Source: Casuarina equisetifolia | Taxonomy: Eukaryota > Streptophyta > Magnoliopsida > Fagales > Casuarinaceae | DNA length: 64,000 nt | Assembly (NCBI GenBank): GCA_028551475.1 | Contig: CM052356.1 | Span: 8,769,884-8,833,883 of the forward strand | Reading direction: 5' to 3' | In this document: positions 23,520 to 33,670 of the stretch, one piece after another | Layout of the letters: every line of letters begins with the position of its first letter | How positions within the stretch are numbered: position 1 is the stretch's first letter | Program-made: the position numbers and the translations under genes | The notes under the pieces: generated by a model | What the model was told of the DNA's origin: nothing | Seen by the model: only the letters and a program-made list of their open reading frames with translations | The model's database searches: none

Positions 23520-23915
23520 CTATCAGATTCTACTATTTTGAGGTTTATGATGGACAAGCCAAAAATGCTGTCATTTTGGGGTTAAGCAATAAAAACAGTG
23601 TCATCATGAGATCAAGCGACAATGTTAGTGTCATTGAAAGAAATGGTGTCACTTGGTTGAAATGCAAGCAACATCATTCAATGATCCTAGCATGGCATCA
23701 TTCACATTAGGAGCAAAATTGCATCATATCATTAAAAATAATAGCATTGTTGCATTGTAAGGCAATGTGACGTCATTGGACTTAAATGATAGGAATAACA
23801 TTATTTGCGTTAAGGAGTAAAACAATGTCATATCAATAAAGAAGGTTGTCATTGCATTGTAAGGCAATGCAACATCGTTGGACTTAAATGATGAGAATGA
23901 CATTGTTTAAGATTG
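23520..23915. repeat. Degenerate minisatellite-like patch (TGTCAT/GCATTG words)
   Basis: The words TGTCAT and GCATTGTAAGGCAATG recur at irregular spacing. The clearest pair is a ~102-bp period: GCATTGTAAGGCAATGTGAC near 23752 and GCATTGTAAGGCAATGCAAC near 23854, each followed by TTGGACTTAAATGAT. Open frames across it are short and without domains. Confidence 0.6.
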
Positions 23916-25339
23916 TCATTTTCACAAAAATGCTAGAAAACATAAAGAAATCCTTGATTTTTGCAGACATGTCCAAAACTATAAAAATGGCTCTTGAATC
24001 GAAAAGAAAGTATAGGATAAAGAGCCAGGATAATATGAGCAAAAGCGCTTCTTCAAGATTAAAAAGCAAACAAGAAAAACACAAGGATTTCAAACCTGAG
24101 CTCTTGATGCCATGTCAAAATATTTTAATAAGCATAGAAATGGATAAAACGTGGGTAAAAGCTCTTATTTATTGATGAACAAGAGGAAAACCAAACTGAA
24201 ATACAAGATTCAAATGGGAGAAATTAATCCCATGTTAAGAAGAAAATGAATGAAAACTATACACATTTAAAAGCAAAACAAAAAAATTCTTGGATAAGGA
24301 CTAGCCTTAGTAGCTACCAGTGAGGTAGCTACTCTAGCCTAGTTGCATGCAATGCAATAGTAAGAGCTAAATCAAGTCACTTTTGAATGGCTATTGCAAG
24401 GGATGGTTCCTTCTTTAGAGATCATCCATTGACTTCAACATAGCAACTAAGTGGCTGCCACCTCATCTTTGAACAAATGCAGTCCAAATGTTTCAAACCA
24501 TATGCTATTAGGAATCTAAAGCTTTCACCATGGATGCATGAGTTTTGAAATGGTGTAAATGCTTCAACCCAAAGGAATATGTAAAAAGTTTTGATATATA
24601 GATGATCATGGGGAAATGGTGAGAAGTAATTAGAAAGAATTTAGAAAGTTTGTACTTTTTCCTTTACTTTTTCAGTTTAGGACCATTATCATCAACAATG
24701 GTGTGAGAAAAGAACAGTTAGTGACTAACTTAGTAGGTGTTTTAAAAAATTTTGTCTTTTACCAAATTAGCATGTGCCTTTAAGTATTCTTCAAAACTTT
24801 TCTTTCAAAGACTAATGGTCCAACAAACTTTTGTTTTGTTGTTAATGGAACATATGCTACTTGTGGTGAAACAACAACTTACAAACAAGATACTTGGAAA
24901 CCAAGTTCAAGATTTATCTACCATTTAAAATAGATTTAAAAAATGTGATAAATTAAATCCATGAGTGAGAGTGGAAATTACCATTCTCAATGTGGTCCTT
25001 TAAAATAAAAATAAAAATTATAAATAAAAAAAGCTTTATCATTATAGGGTGTAACTATTTTCAAAGTACTAAAAATATTATCACTAAAGCTATGACTTCA
25101 CCAAGTCACTACCTATTAACTTTGGAAGATGAATCCTTTTTTTTTTTTTTTGGTGGAAGGTTAAGAATTATATTTCACTATAAAAAATTACAAGATTGGA
25201 AGATAAATCCTTTCTTCTAGAATTTAAAAGAATATTAAGGTTTCAATGATAGTAATCAATCAAGAGCAAAAATTTCCTATTAGTAGGAGGTGTTTATTAT
25301 CTATGCTCATAGGTATTATCAACTTTATAACAAGGCTAA
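23916..25339. other. No gene recognised (23.9-25.3 kb)
   Basis: AT-rich intergenic DNA. Open frames at 23888-24175 and 24990-25220 are Lys/Ile-rich with no recognisable family. Confidence 0.5.
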
Positions 25340-25800
25340 ATGATATGAGAGAAAATGATCTTATTTGGAGTGCAACTATGGATGAAAAGTCTTCAATTAA
25401 CTAACATCGGAAAGCTATCACTCTTTAGGGGCCTAGAATCAATTAATATAGAAGTGTATGGTTTAAGTATATGATCTCTCGACATTTGATGATCATATGG
25501 CTAGCAATACAAGATCAACTAGCCCTAAGAAATAGACTTCAATATCTTGAAGAATCTAGAGATAAAAAGGTTGTTGTTTATACAATGTAATTTATAAATA
25601 ACTCAACCACCTTTTCTTAGAATGCCCATACCCATTTGTAATCTGGGCATAATTGGAGATCTTACTTAATGTGACACTATTACATCTATCATAGCATTTA
25701 AGAATTAGTTGGCTTCTTTATCATGTAAAAAAGAAAAGATTCAAAGCATGTATATTCAAATTTATATTTAGATCTTTTGTATATGTCATTTGAAATGATA
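25340..25800 (+). pseudogene. LINE (non-LTR) relic: zf-RVT region
   Basis: Plus-strand translation gives D-L-I-W-S, then I-S-R-H-L-M-I-I-W-L-A-I-Q-D-Q-L at about 25470-25520. After a short insertion and a frameshift comes L-E-C-P-Y-P-F-V-I-W at about 25615-25650. This is the order of the zinc-binding domain that follows reverse transcriptase in plant L1-type LINEs (R-H-x-F-I-x-W-L-A-x-x-x-R-L ... F-F-x-C-P-x-x-x-x-x-W). Stops are present and no RT core is seen upstream, so it is a 5'-truncated, decayed copy. Confidence 0.65.
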
Positions 25801-26638
25801 AGGATAACATTTAGAAACAAATATAATTTTTGAATATGTAATTCTTAATCATTAAAAGCTTATAAAAGATATATTTTATTAAGTTAAAATGATTTTAGAA
25901 AAAAGTTAGAAGTTTTATATTTAGCATGCTTGGAGGATTGAGGAGACCATTTTTAATTTAATGCAATGTTATGTATGGTCTCATTGTAAGGACATACTCT
26001 TAACCTCTTGTATTATTCATTTGTATAAACTAAATTTTACTTTAAAAAAAAATTGGAAGATTCATAACTTCTTAAATTTCTTGTGTTTTACACAATTATA
26101 TAACATAAACTCTAACCTAATGTCATGTAGCTCAAGTGTAGTTGCGAGAAGATTCATGCCTAAATGGTTGGGGTTAGAGACTAAAAACCCTATTCCTTTA
26201 CCTAAAACAAAATGAAGAAAAAAAATTCTATACCTGTTTACTGTATTTCAATTTGTTCAACTATCTTTTATATTATCTTTCTTGGAAATTGTTGTATTGA
26301 AAATATATCTTCAATATACAAATTATATTTTTCTTCATATGCTATATTGGTTCAAATAATCCCAACAAAAAGAAGAATAGGTGCAAAGAAACATAACCTA
26401 AAGGAATTCCTTTGCTGACATCTCGTAAAATACGTAAGGCAAAAACAAGAAAAAAAAGAAAAAAAAAAAGAAAAGAAAAGAAAGGAAAAGAAAAGAAAAG
26501 AAAAGAGATAAAAGTCAAAATTTCATAATATTTGTTCTTCACTTTATCCCTTTGACTAAGAGTACAACATTGGATGAAGCATGAAAAGCAATTTTCTCTC
26601 ATTTTATTTATGTGGATAATAATATATAAAGGTTAAAG
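25801..26638. other. No gene recognised; AAAAG-rich simple repeat at 26440-26510
   Basis: AT-rich DNA downstream of the defensin-like gene. A polypurine simple repeat (AAAAG-type) lies at about 26440-26510 and causes long open frames rich in Phe/Ser or Lys/Arg that I do not regard as genes. Confidence 0.55.
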
Positions 26639-27735
26639 TTAATTTAGTGGATTTTCGTTTTGGTTCACGGAGCTTTTGGTGAACTTTTCTTCATTTGCTG
26701 CTCGGTGGCAAAAACACAAGCTGATTCTACATTCACATTTTCTTGGGTCACCGCAATCATAAACAGTGTTGCATGGATAATTCACGTTCCTTGCTTCAAC
26801 TTTTGATTGGAAACCTGGCAACATCATCTCCATTAGTAAAGCAATGAAAAGTGCAGAGCTACATATAATAGATAAGGTTCTTTTTCGTTTTATATTAATA
26901 TCTATTAATGAAATTAATATATCTCAAGTTATCTATTTAGTGAACACAATTGGTTCATACTTTCCTTGAAAATTGAAATTTCAATCCTTTCAATTAATGG
27001 AGATAAATGATTGTAAATTTTCTTAATTATGATAGATAAACGATAACATTGTTCGAGCCTTAGTGGTACCTAGGGGACCCACCACATGAGAGGTCATGAG
27101 TCAAGTCTCTCCTACTCCAATAAACCCACCCCATCTCGAATTTTTTTTTTAAAAAAAAAGTGATTACATCCAAAAAGAAAATAGGTAGGTCATAAATTTT
27201 CAATTACAAGAAAATTTATCCTAAAGCATAATCCTCACAAAACTAAATTTAAAAATTTTTAAAAAAAAATTGCATTGATGAGCAATTTTATGATTTACAA
27301 AAGTGACACAAAGATTGTTGGGCCTTACTAATTATTTTTGTGAATAATGAATGGATAATTTATTTATCCAAACTATTTAGGCAAACCCAGTAGCTAGTTG
27401 AACACACTTCAAATGTTACTGAGATTAACCTAAAGTAAACTTTTCAAAAATATAAATGTCGAATTTGCAATGTCTTTTTAGTTGTTTGTCATCCACCAAT
27501 GGCCTAAATTGTGATGAATGTTAATAAACATATGTAAAAGAGGCAAGCCTTTACAAAATGATGAAAAGACACGGCTCTATTATTGATACCAAAGGTATAT
27601 GTGCGTGGAAGTCTCTATGCAAATGATTAATAACAATACACTAAAAACAAGAACAAAAGGACTAAGTGAATTCTTACAGGAGCTGATGACCAAAAGTACA
27701 AGAAGGAAAGCTAACTTGGAGGAAGGTTTCGCCAT
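26639..27735 (-). CDS. Secreted six-Cys defensin-like (late-nodulin/NCR-pattern) peptide, two exons
   Basis: Exon 1 is 27678-27735 (ATG at 27735) and exon 2 is 26639-26814. The intron of 863 bp has donor CT|GTAAGAA and acceptor TTGCCAG|GT, phase 1. The product is 77 aa: M-A-K-P-S-S-K then a hydrophobic core L-A-F-L-L-V-L-L-V-I-S-S, a likely cleavage after V-E-A (residue 27), and a mature part with C34-x5-C40-x5-C46-x-C48-x4-C53-x-C55 and a 22-residue polar tail. A phase-1 intron inside the signal peptide is typical of plant defensin-like genes. The C-x5-C...C-x4-C-x-C spacing is the late-nodulin/NCR-type pattern (family knowledge). Related peptides act in symbiosis, defence or pollen-pistil signalling. 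Which applies here cannot be told from sequence. A good TATA box lies 95 bp upstream. No disruption is seen. Without the splice, the exon 2 frame alone would start at an internal Met (26833), which gives a poor signal peptide. Confidence 0.75.
27045..27160 (+). mobile_element. Possible tRNA-derived SINE in the defensin-like gene intron
   Basis: GAGCCTTAGTGGTACC (27056-27071) resembles a Pol III A box, and GAGTCAAGTCTC, about 35 bp downstream, resembles a B box. A T-rich/A-rich tail follows at 27141-27160. No target-site duplication was identified. The call rests on box similarity only. Confidence 0.35.
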
Positions 27736-27824
27736 CTCTGAAGGTTGTGTAAATGGCAGCTGGGAATGAAGAATATGATGTCAATTTTCGAACTTGACAC
27801 GACTTGTGTTCTTCCATCACAAGT

Positions 27825-27834
27825 GTCTATAAAG
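27825..27834 (-). promoter_or_regulatory. TATA box of the defensin-like gene
   Basis: Minus-strand CTTTATAGA lies about 95 bp upstream of the ATG at 27735. This fits a transcription start about 60 bp before the ATG. Confidence 0.5.
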
Positions 27835-28084
27835 GTGAGACTAATAACCAAAGGAAGACGTGAATCTGTTTAGTTGTTATTAATTGCCATCCTCCGTCAT
27901 TATGGTTTTACCTAAAATTTATTTGTTGTAACTCTACGATAAAAATAGTAATATTTCATTACGTTATTATTTAACATTCATTACCTCAACAGTTATTGTA
28001 ATCTGCCTAATTTCTGTTTGTGCTGTTTTTGCTATAAGCCTATAAGGGGCTGGATCTAACTCATATGGACTTGCCCAGTGAAAT

Positions 28085-28200
28085 GTTTGTTTTTGTTTCC
28101 ACACCACCCCCACAACCCAACCAACCCACCAAACACCACCACCACAACACCACCCACCCCCACCCACCTCCCCCGGCGGGGAATAACACCCACACACACA
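28085..28200. repeat. Low-complexity CCACC/CACA tract
   Basis: A C-rich plus strand with CCACCC, CAACCCACC and CACACA words. It yields Pro/His or Gly/Trp/Val-rich frames on opposite strands, which are composition artefacts. It lies about 350-450 bp upstream of the defensin-like gene start. Confidence 0.7.
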
Positions 28201-30529
28201 ACATTCTTAGCCTGAAATCTTTGATAAAATTATTTCTTTTTTGTCTCTCTGCCTCCTTTGGCATTTAAGCCAACATCTACACATTATATATTCTCTCATC
28301 TTCGTTATGTTTCTAGTGACGAAGCATAATTCGGAAGATTGGAATTGAAAGCTTTAGTTAACCAACAACTTGGATTGTTAGTATGGAAATGAATTAAGCT
28401 TCATTGATAAGCGTGTTGTAAGAAATGACACAAAAAAGGTCGTGTTAAATGGACAAAAAGATTGGGATAGGTCATTATATGTCATGATGATATAATTCTT
28501 TCGTTTTTTTGTTTCGTAGTATGAGAAACTTATAAGATTTCATATCAGGAGAAAGCATTAAGTAGTATGACACTGTTGGATTGAACTTTACTTGTTTAAG
28601 TTTTCTTGATTAAAGTTATGTTTTAAAATATCGTATCAAGTCTTCAAATAAATGCTCCTCACAATTTGAAATATGCATGCTCTATTACAGGAAGTGGCAT
28701 TTGAATTTTCGAGAAAAAGAACTTCCCTTGAAGTGGGAATTCATCTCTAATGTGGTTTGGTATTGTCTAGCACAAGAGTTAGTTATAGTTGGCTTCACTC
28801 TTGATGGAGTAAAAGCGCTTGAATGGTGGAATGGGGAACATTGGAGTTGACTATGATGTGTGATCTTTTTTTTTTTTTTTTGGTTAGGTATGATACGTAA
28901 GACTTAGTTGCTTATATGTAGGTTTTCATTCAAGGGGTATGTACAGTGAAATTGGACGGACGTGTTGTATCCATAGGACAAAAAAAATGTAGGATAGCAT
29001 TGGAAAATGTTTAGAGAAAAAGTAACCCTCGTCAGACAGATGTGATCCGCAAGTTCTGAACTTCTAATGCAAGTCCTTCCCGTGTTCCCCGGAGGAGAGT
29101 CCAGTAAGTGGAAGAGGTTTTACAAAGTAATATCATCATCTATGTAAGGATGTGAAATTTTGAAGCAGAAATTTCATGAGGCAAATATGAGATAGGGTGG
29201 GGATAGTTAATTTGTTGCATTGATCATCTTCTCAAACTGTAGGCAGTAGACGTTTCATCTCATTTATAGCCACTCATATGGCAACAACGTAGCTAAAAGT
29301 TCAAAAGAAAAATAACTTAGTGATAATTGGTACCTCTGCTATCAATTAACGGTGCTACTCCACATTGCTAAACAAAGGAAAACTATCAATGGTGAATACG
29401 TAGCAAGCATAAACTGTGAATATTGTTTAAGCACCTACTTTGGGGTTTTAAAAATGATCTACCCAAATGTTAATACAAGGAGGAAGTTGAAACTCTTTGC
29501 TATACTAATAAATCATGCTCTATATCGGTGATGAATTTGTTAATTGGAACACAAGATTTTATGAGACAGGCCAAAACATCCTATGGTACCCACGAACCGC
29601 ACATGTGTAACCAAAAAGCCAACGGTTGCATTGTTTGTAGCTGTAGAACACCACGCGTGGTTGAAGTATTATAGGTGGAGAGGGGCGCTGCAAATTAAGT
29701 GTACGACTTTTTCATTTCTTTTTACAAAGAACTAATTCCACAAAAAAAAAAAAAAAGTTTCAGTCACTGCTCTGGATTAAAAAAATTAAAACTTGACTTT
29801 AATAAAAATTAATGAGGTATATGCTTTCAAGATCGTAAAAATAAGATCTCCCCTACCACTTATTGTTAAATTTGAATTAGGAAAAAAAAACAGTGGACTA
29901 CATTCATCAGTGATAAATATTATAACGAATCACGTTTTGCTTAAGGGCTCCGTCAAAGCAATTCACACATCAGGGAGAGCTTAAATTATGGGTTTCCATA
30001 ACTTACAATAATAATATTCTTAAGAAGTAAACCATCCACAAGAATTCACCAATCTATTTCGGCCAATCAGCCCAATGAAATAAGCAGTTCAACATGTCCG
30101 AAGAGCTAAAAGAAATGGCGATCTCCTACTTACCCATAAATTGCAAAGTAGTGTATTTGTTGTCAATTCCAGATGTTCTTTCCAAAATCTGGTAATAGGA
30201 AAGAAAAATTTAAAGGATAACGTATCAATATGGTTTAATGATGAAATTTTTACTGTTTATAACCTATGAATTTTATGCCATTGTTCAGCACAACAAATTT
30301 CTTTTAGAAAAAGCAATATATAAATATAAAGAACATAATATAGTAACTAAGACTAAAAGTTTCAAGCATAGAGTGAAACTCTTTCTTGAGAAAACCAATG
30401 TTGAATTTTGAACTTGCTTAAGGGTTAAAAGTGACACCTGCACATGAAAACTAGCTAGTAGAATGCAAAGTTCACAAAAGTATTTACTACATATGACTTC
30501 CATTAGTTTCACCATTATTATTCACTTTT
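28201..30529. other. No gene recognised (28.2-30.5 kb)
   Basis: Mixed-composition intergenic DNA, less AT-rich in places (29040-29110 and 29580-29710), with no extended open frame, splice-linked exon set or repeat pair that I could identify. Confidence 0.45.
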
Positions 30530-31480
30530 CACTATGATTTCTTTTGTTGTTTAATTATTTATATTGATGATATTCTGATCACAAAAAACAATCAAATTAC
30601 TATTTGATATCTAAAGAGTTATTTTGATTTTATCTTCTTTGTGAAGGATCTCAAATGATTGAAGTTTTTCCTTAACATTGAAATTACCGACTCTTTAATG
30701 GAAATTTTTTTGAGGTAGAACAAATACACCTTAGAATTCATTTTAGAGGAAAAACTAGCAAGCTCTAAGGCATCATTGACTCCCATGGAGAAAGACAAGA
30801 AATTGATGAATATTGAATACAACATTGGTTCAAAGAAAAAGCAACATGACCCACCCCTTAAAGATATCTAGTCTATGAGAGACTAGGTGGCATGCTAATT
30901 TATTTGACCTTTATTAGGTCTAATATCATTTTTCCAATGGAGCTTCTTAGTTAATTCATGCATACACCCAAGCAATATTACATGGAGGCAACTATAAAAG
31001 TGGTTAAATATCTCAAAAGTTATTTAAAGCTTGGCCTTATGTTTCCATCTTCATCCAAGCTTGAGTTAAGGCCCATTATGATTCACCTATAGTAGGTGTC
31101 TATAACAAGGTCTATTATGAATCTTTGCATGATACTTGGAAGCTCTTTAATACCTTGGAAAATTAAGAAACAACCCATTATCTCAATTTCTTCCGTAAAA
31201 ATAGAATACCATGCAATGCAAGTTACCATAAGTGAATAGTTTAGATCATAAGATTGCTTAAAAATTTTGGATTATACACCAAGTAACCAACTTTATTGTT
31301 CTACAATAAGGTGGCAAAGAACAAAACAATGAATCCAACTTTTTACAATTAGACAAAACATATTAAAATTGATTGTCATCATATGAGAAAAAAAAGTTAC
31401 AACAAGTAATTATTGCAAAACATCATATTTTAACTAAGGAATAACCAACAAACTTCTTAGACAAAGCACTTTGTAAGTAA
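30530..31480 (+). pseudogene. Ty1/copia RT C-terminus and RNase H relic
   Basis: Plus-strand translation, with stops and shifts, gives the RT Y-I-D-D-I-L-I catalytic segment near 30555-30580 (in family terms Y-V-D-D). It continues with a K-Y-T-L-x-F-I-L-E motif near 30720-30750, R-P-N-I-I-F near 30910-30935, and H-M-E-A-T-I-K-V-V-K-Y-L-K near 30975-31015. Then comes an E-Y-H-A-M RNase H segment near 31205-31220. The frame is heavily broken. Confidence 0.78.
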
Positions 31481-31860
31481 ATAACTCTAATACTTTTGTT
31501 AAAAGGATTAATGGTCCAACCTAAAAGTTGGTTTAAAAGTTAGAGGGATACTTTTTTCATTTAAATTTTATCACAAGGGATTACTTACTCAATGTGAAAT
31601 TTTTATTCTTTATACACCCCTCGCATGCTAAGTGAGATTAGACTCAAGGTCACCTAGGGTGGGGCAAATTTGCCTAGACTCTAATACTATGTTAAAATGC
31701 CCAACATACAAGTTAACTTAAGAGTTGAATGATAACACTTCCTTCACCTATGATTTACCATAAAGGATTATATACTCAATGTGAAACTTTCATCCTATTC
31801 ATAACTTTTTCTCTAAGCTCAAGGTATTTAACTTATTTAAATCTTGAACTTGGTAAGGAG

Positions 31861-32360
31861 TGTTAGTAGAAAGGTACCAATTATATATTCATGTTATTTA
31901 TTTTATCATTTTATTTCTTGTATAAGTTATTAACAAATTGAGTAGTTTAGATTTAGGCTTATATATATATTGGTAACTTTGTATAATTCCACTCATCATA
32001 ACATTATTAATACAATTGAATTCGCTTACCTCATTGACTTTTTCTTGTTTTCTTTCACCTTTTCTTGACTTCGATTAACATTATCAATACAATTGATATG
32101 GAGTGTTAACAAAATGGTACAAATTATATATTGCCTAGGTTACGTGGTGATTTACTTATCTTCCTAAATTTTTTTATATATTCATGTTATTTATTTTATC
32201 ACTTTTTTTTCTTGCATAGGTTATTAACTGAGTAGTTTAGATTTAGACTTATATATACAGATATTCGTAACTTTGTATAATTCCACTCATCATAACATTA
32301 TTAATACGATTGAATTCGCTTATCTCGTGGACTTTTTCTTGTTTTCTTTCCCTTTTGTCA
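31861..32360 (+). repeat. Tandem LTR-like remnants (period 243 bp)
   Basis: Copy 1 is 31861-32103 (TGTTAGTAGAAAGGTACCAA) and copy 2 is 32104-~32360 (TGTTAACAAAATGGTACAAA). Both contain GTAACTTTGTATAATTCCAC and CATCATAACATTATTAATAC. Copy 1 follows a purine stretch (GGTAAGGAG) that could be a PPT. It lies downstream of the copia RT relic on the same strand, so these may be its 3' LTR plus a duplicated LTR piece. Confidence 0.65.
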
Positions 32361-32460
32361 CATCTCACAACACCTACGACGTGCTTGATTTGAGATGGCT
32401 GTGTTTAGACAACGTAAATTATCTCAATCTACCACTAGTTAAAACAATGAAGTGTTAATA

Positions 32461-33665
32461 GGGAAGCAGTATGTCAGCAAACGGCCTTAACATGTCTAAT
32501 GCAAGCTTAAATGATACGTCCATAAGAGAAATCAAATTGGAAAATGAAAAGGTCAGATTATCGAACTAATTCATTTGGATTGAGCTTTACAGACATCGTA
32601 TGCAGTGTCCATCCCACCAAAGCAGCTGATGTACTTTTTTGTCTTTTTAATAAATGACTCTTTTTGGAATTATTTGATTTCACAATCAAATAATTTTGAA
32701 CACTTCTAGGTGGCCGAATTTTTCATAAAGAGCAAGAATATCTCTCAGAATACGCCCTTGTAGAACCTCTCCACCTCCTTAAGATGAATTCAAGACCGAA
32801 TGGGTGAGCATCACAAAGTCTGGTTTCGAACTAACCAAACAACTATAAAAAATTAACTATGGAAATGACGAATTTGAAATCAAACTAATCATGGACACCT
32901 AGCCATAGATCCATTCCAGCGGGCAAAAAGTCACATGCATCTTCAGCCATAACTAGTGCTTATCTTAACTGATGCCCAATGACAATGAATGATCCTAAAA
33001 TAGGGCAAAAATCAAGTGAAGAAAATGACTCTAATGGTGAGCAGTAGAGTTCTAATTTCAGCAACCACATGTTTGACAGAAAGCCTAAAGGGAGCAAATA
33101 ACTGCAAATGAAGTAGTAGAGGGTTTCAATATAGAAACAACTTGTTGGTGGTGCAAAAACGAAATGAGCTAAAATAGGTTGACTTTGCATGTGAAGAAAC
33201 AAAGAAAACATAACAAAAATAATAGAACGAGATCAAAATTCTCTCTAATATCATAAAGATCTCACATGGAAAGCATAATCCTTTATAGTAAAACTTAAGT
33301 AAAAGGAATATCCTTATAATTCTTGAATTAGACTTTTTGTGTAGGAAAAGAAAGTTCTATAAGTAAAATATAAGATCTTTGAGTATTATTCAAACTTAAA
33401 AAAGGTCCTCTCAATTTATAAGCTAGTTTTTGTATTGAACTTATAAGTTATTTCTAATAGTGGTTTTTAAAAGAATATATGGAACCCAAACCAAAATTGG
33501 CTACAAAGAAAAGGTCTCGTGAAAAAAAAAAAAAAAGATTGTCCAAGTTTATTAGGCACATCACAAGTATCTTCCTCTATAATGTAAGACCTTATTGTCT
33601 AACACTCCTTTACAATCCAATTTTGCCAATGAAAGACTAGCTTATTTATGGGATTGGGCTAGAAT
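32461..33665. other. No gene recognised (32.5-33.7 kb)
   Basis: Intergenic DNA. The open frame at 32960-33211 (minus) shows no recognisable family. Confidence 0.45.
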
Positions 33666-33670
33666 ACACA

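Noticed and set aside
26639..26833. Defensin-like peptide as a single-exon gene starting at 26833
   Set aside because: The internal Met gives a poor signal peptide. A phase-1 splice from 27678-27735 supplies a proper one with consensus borders.
27967..28268. Pro/His-rich (plus) and Gly/Trp-rich (minus) open frames
   Set aside because: They are composition artefacts of the CCACC tract; three frames over the same bases all stay open.
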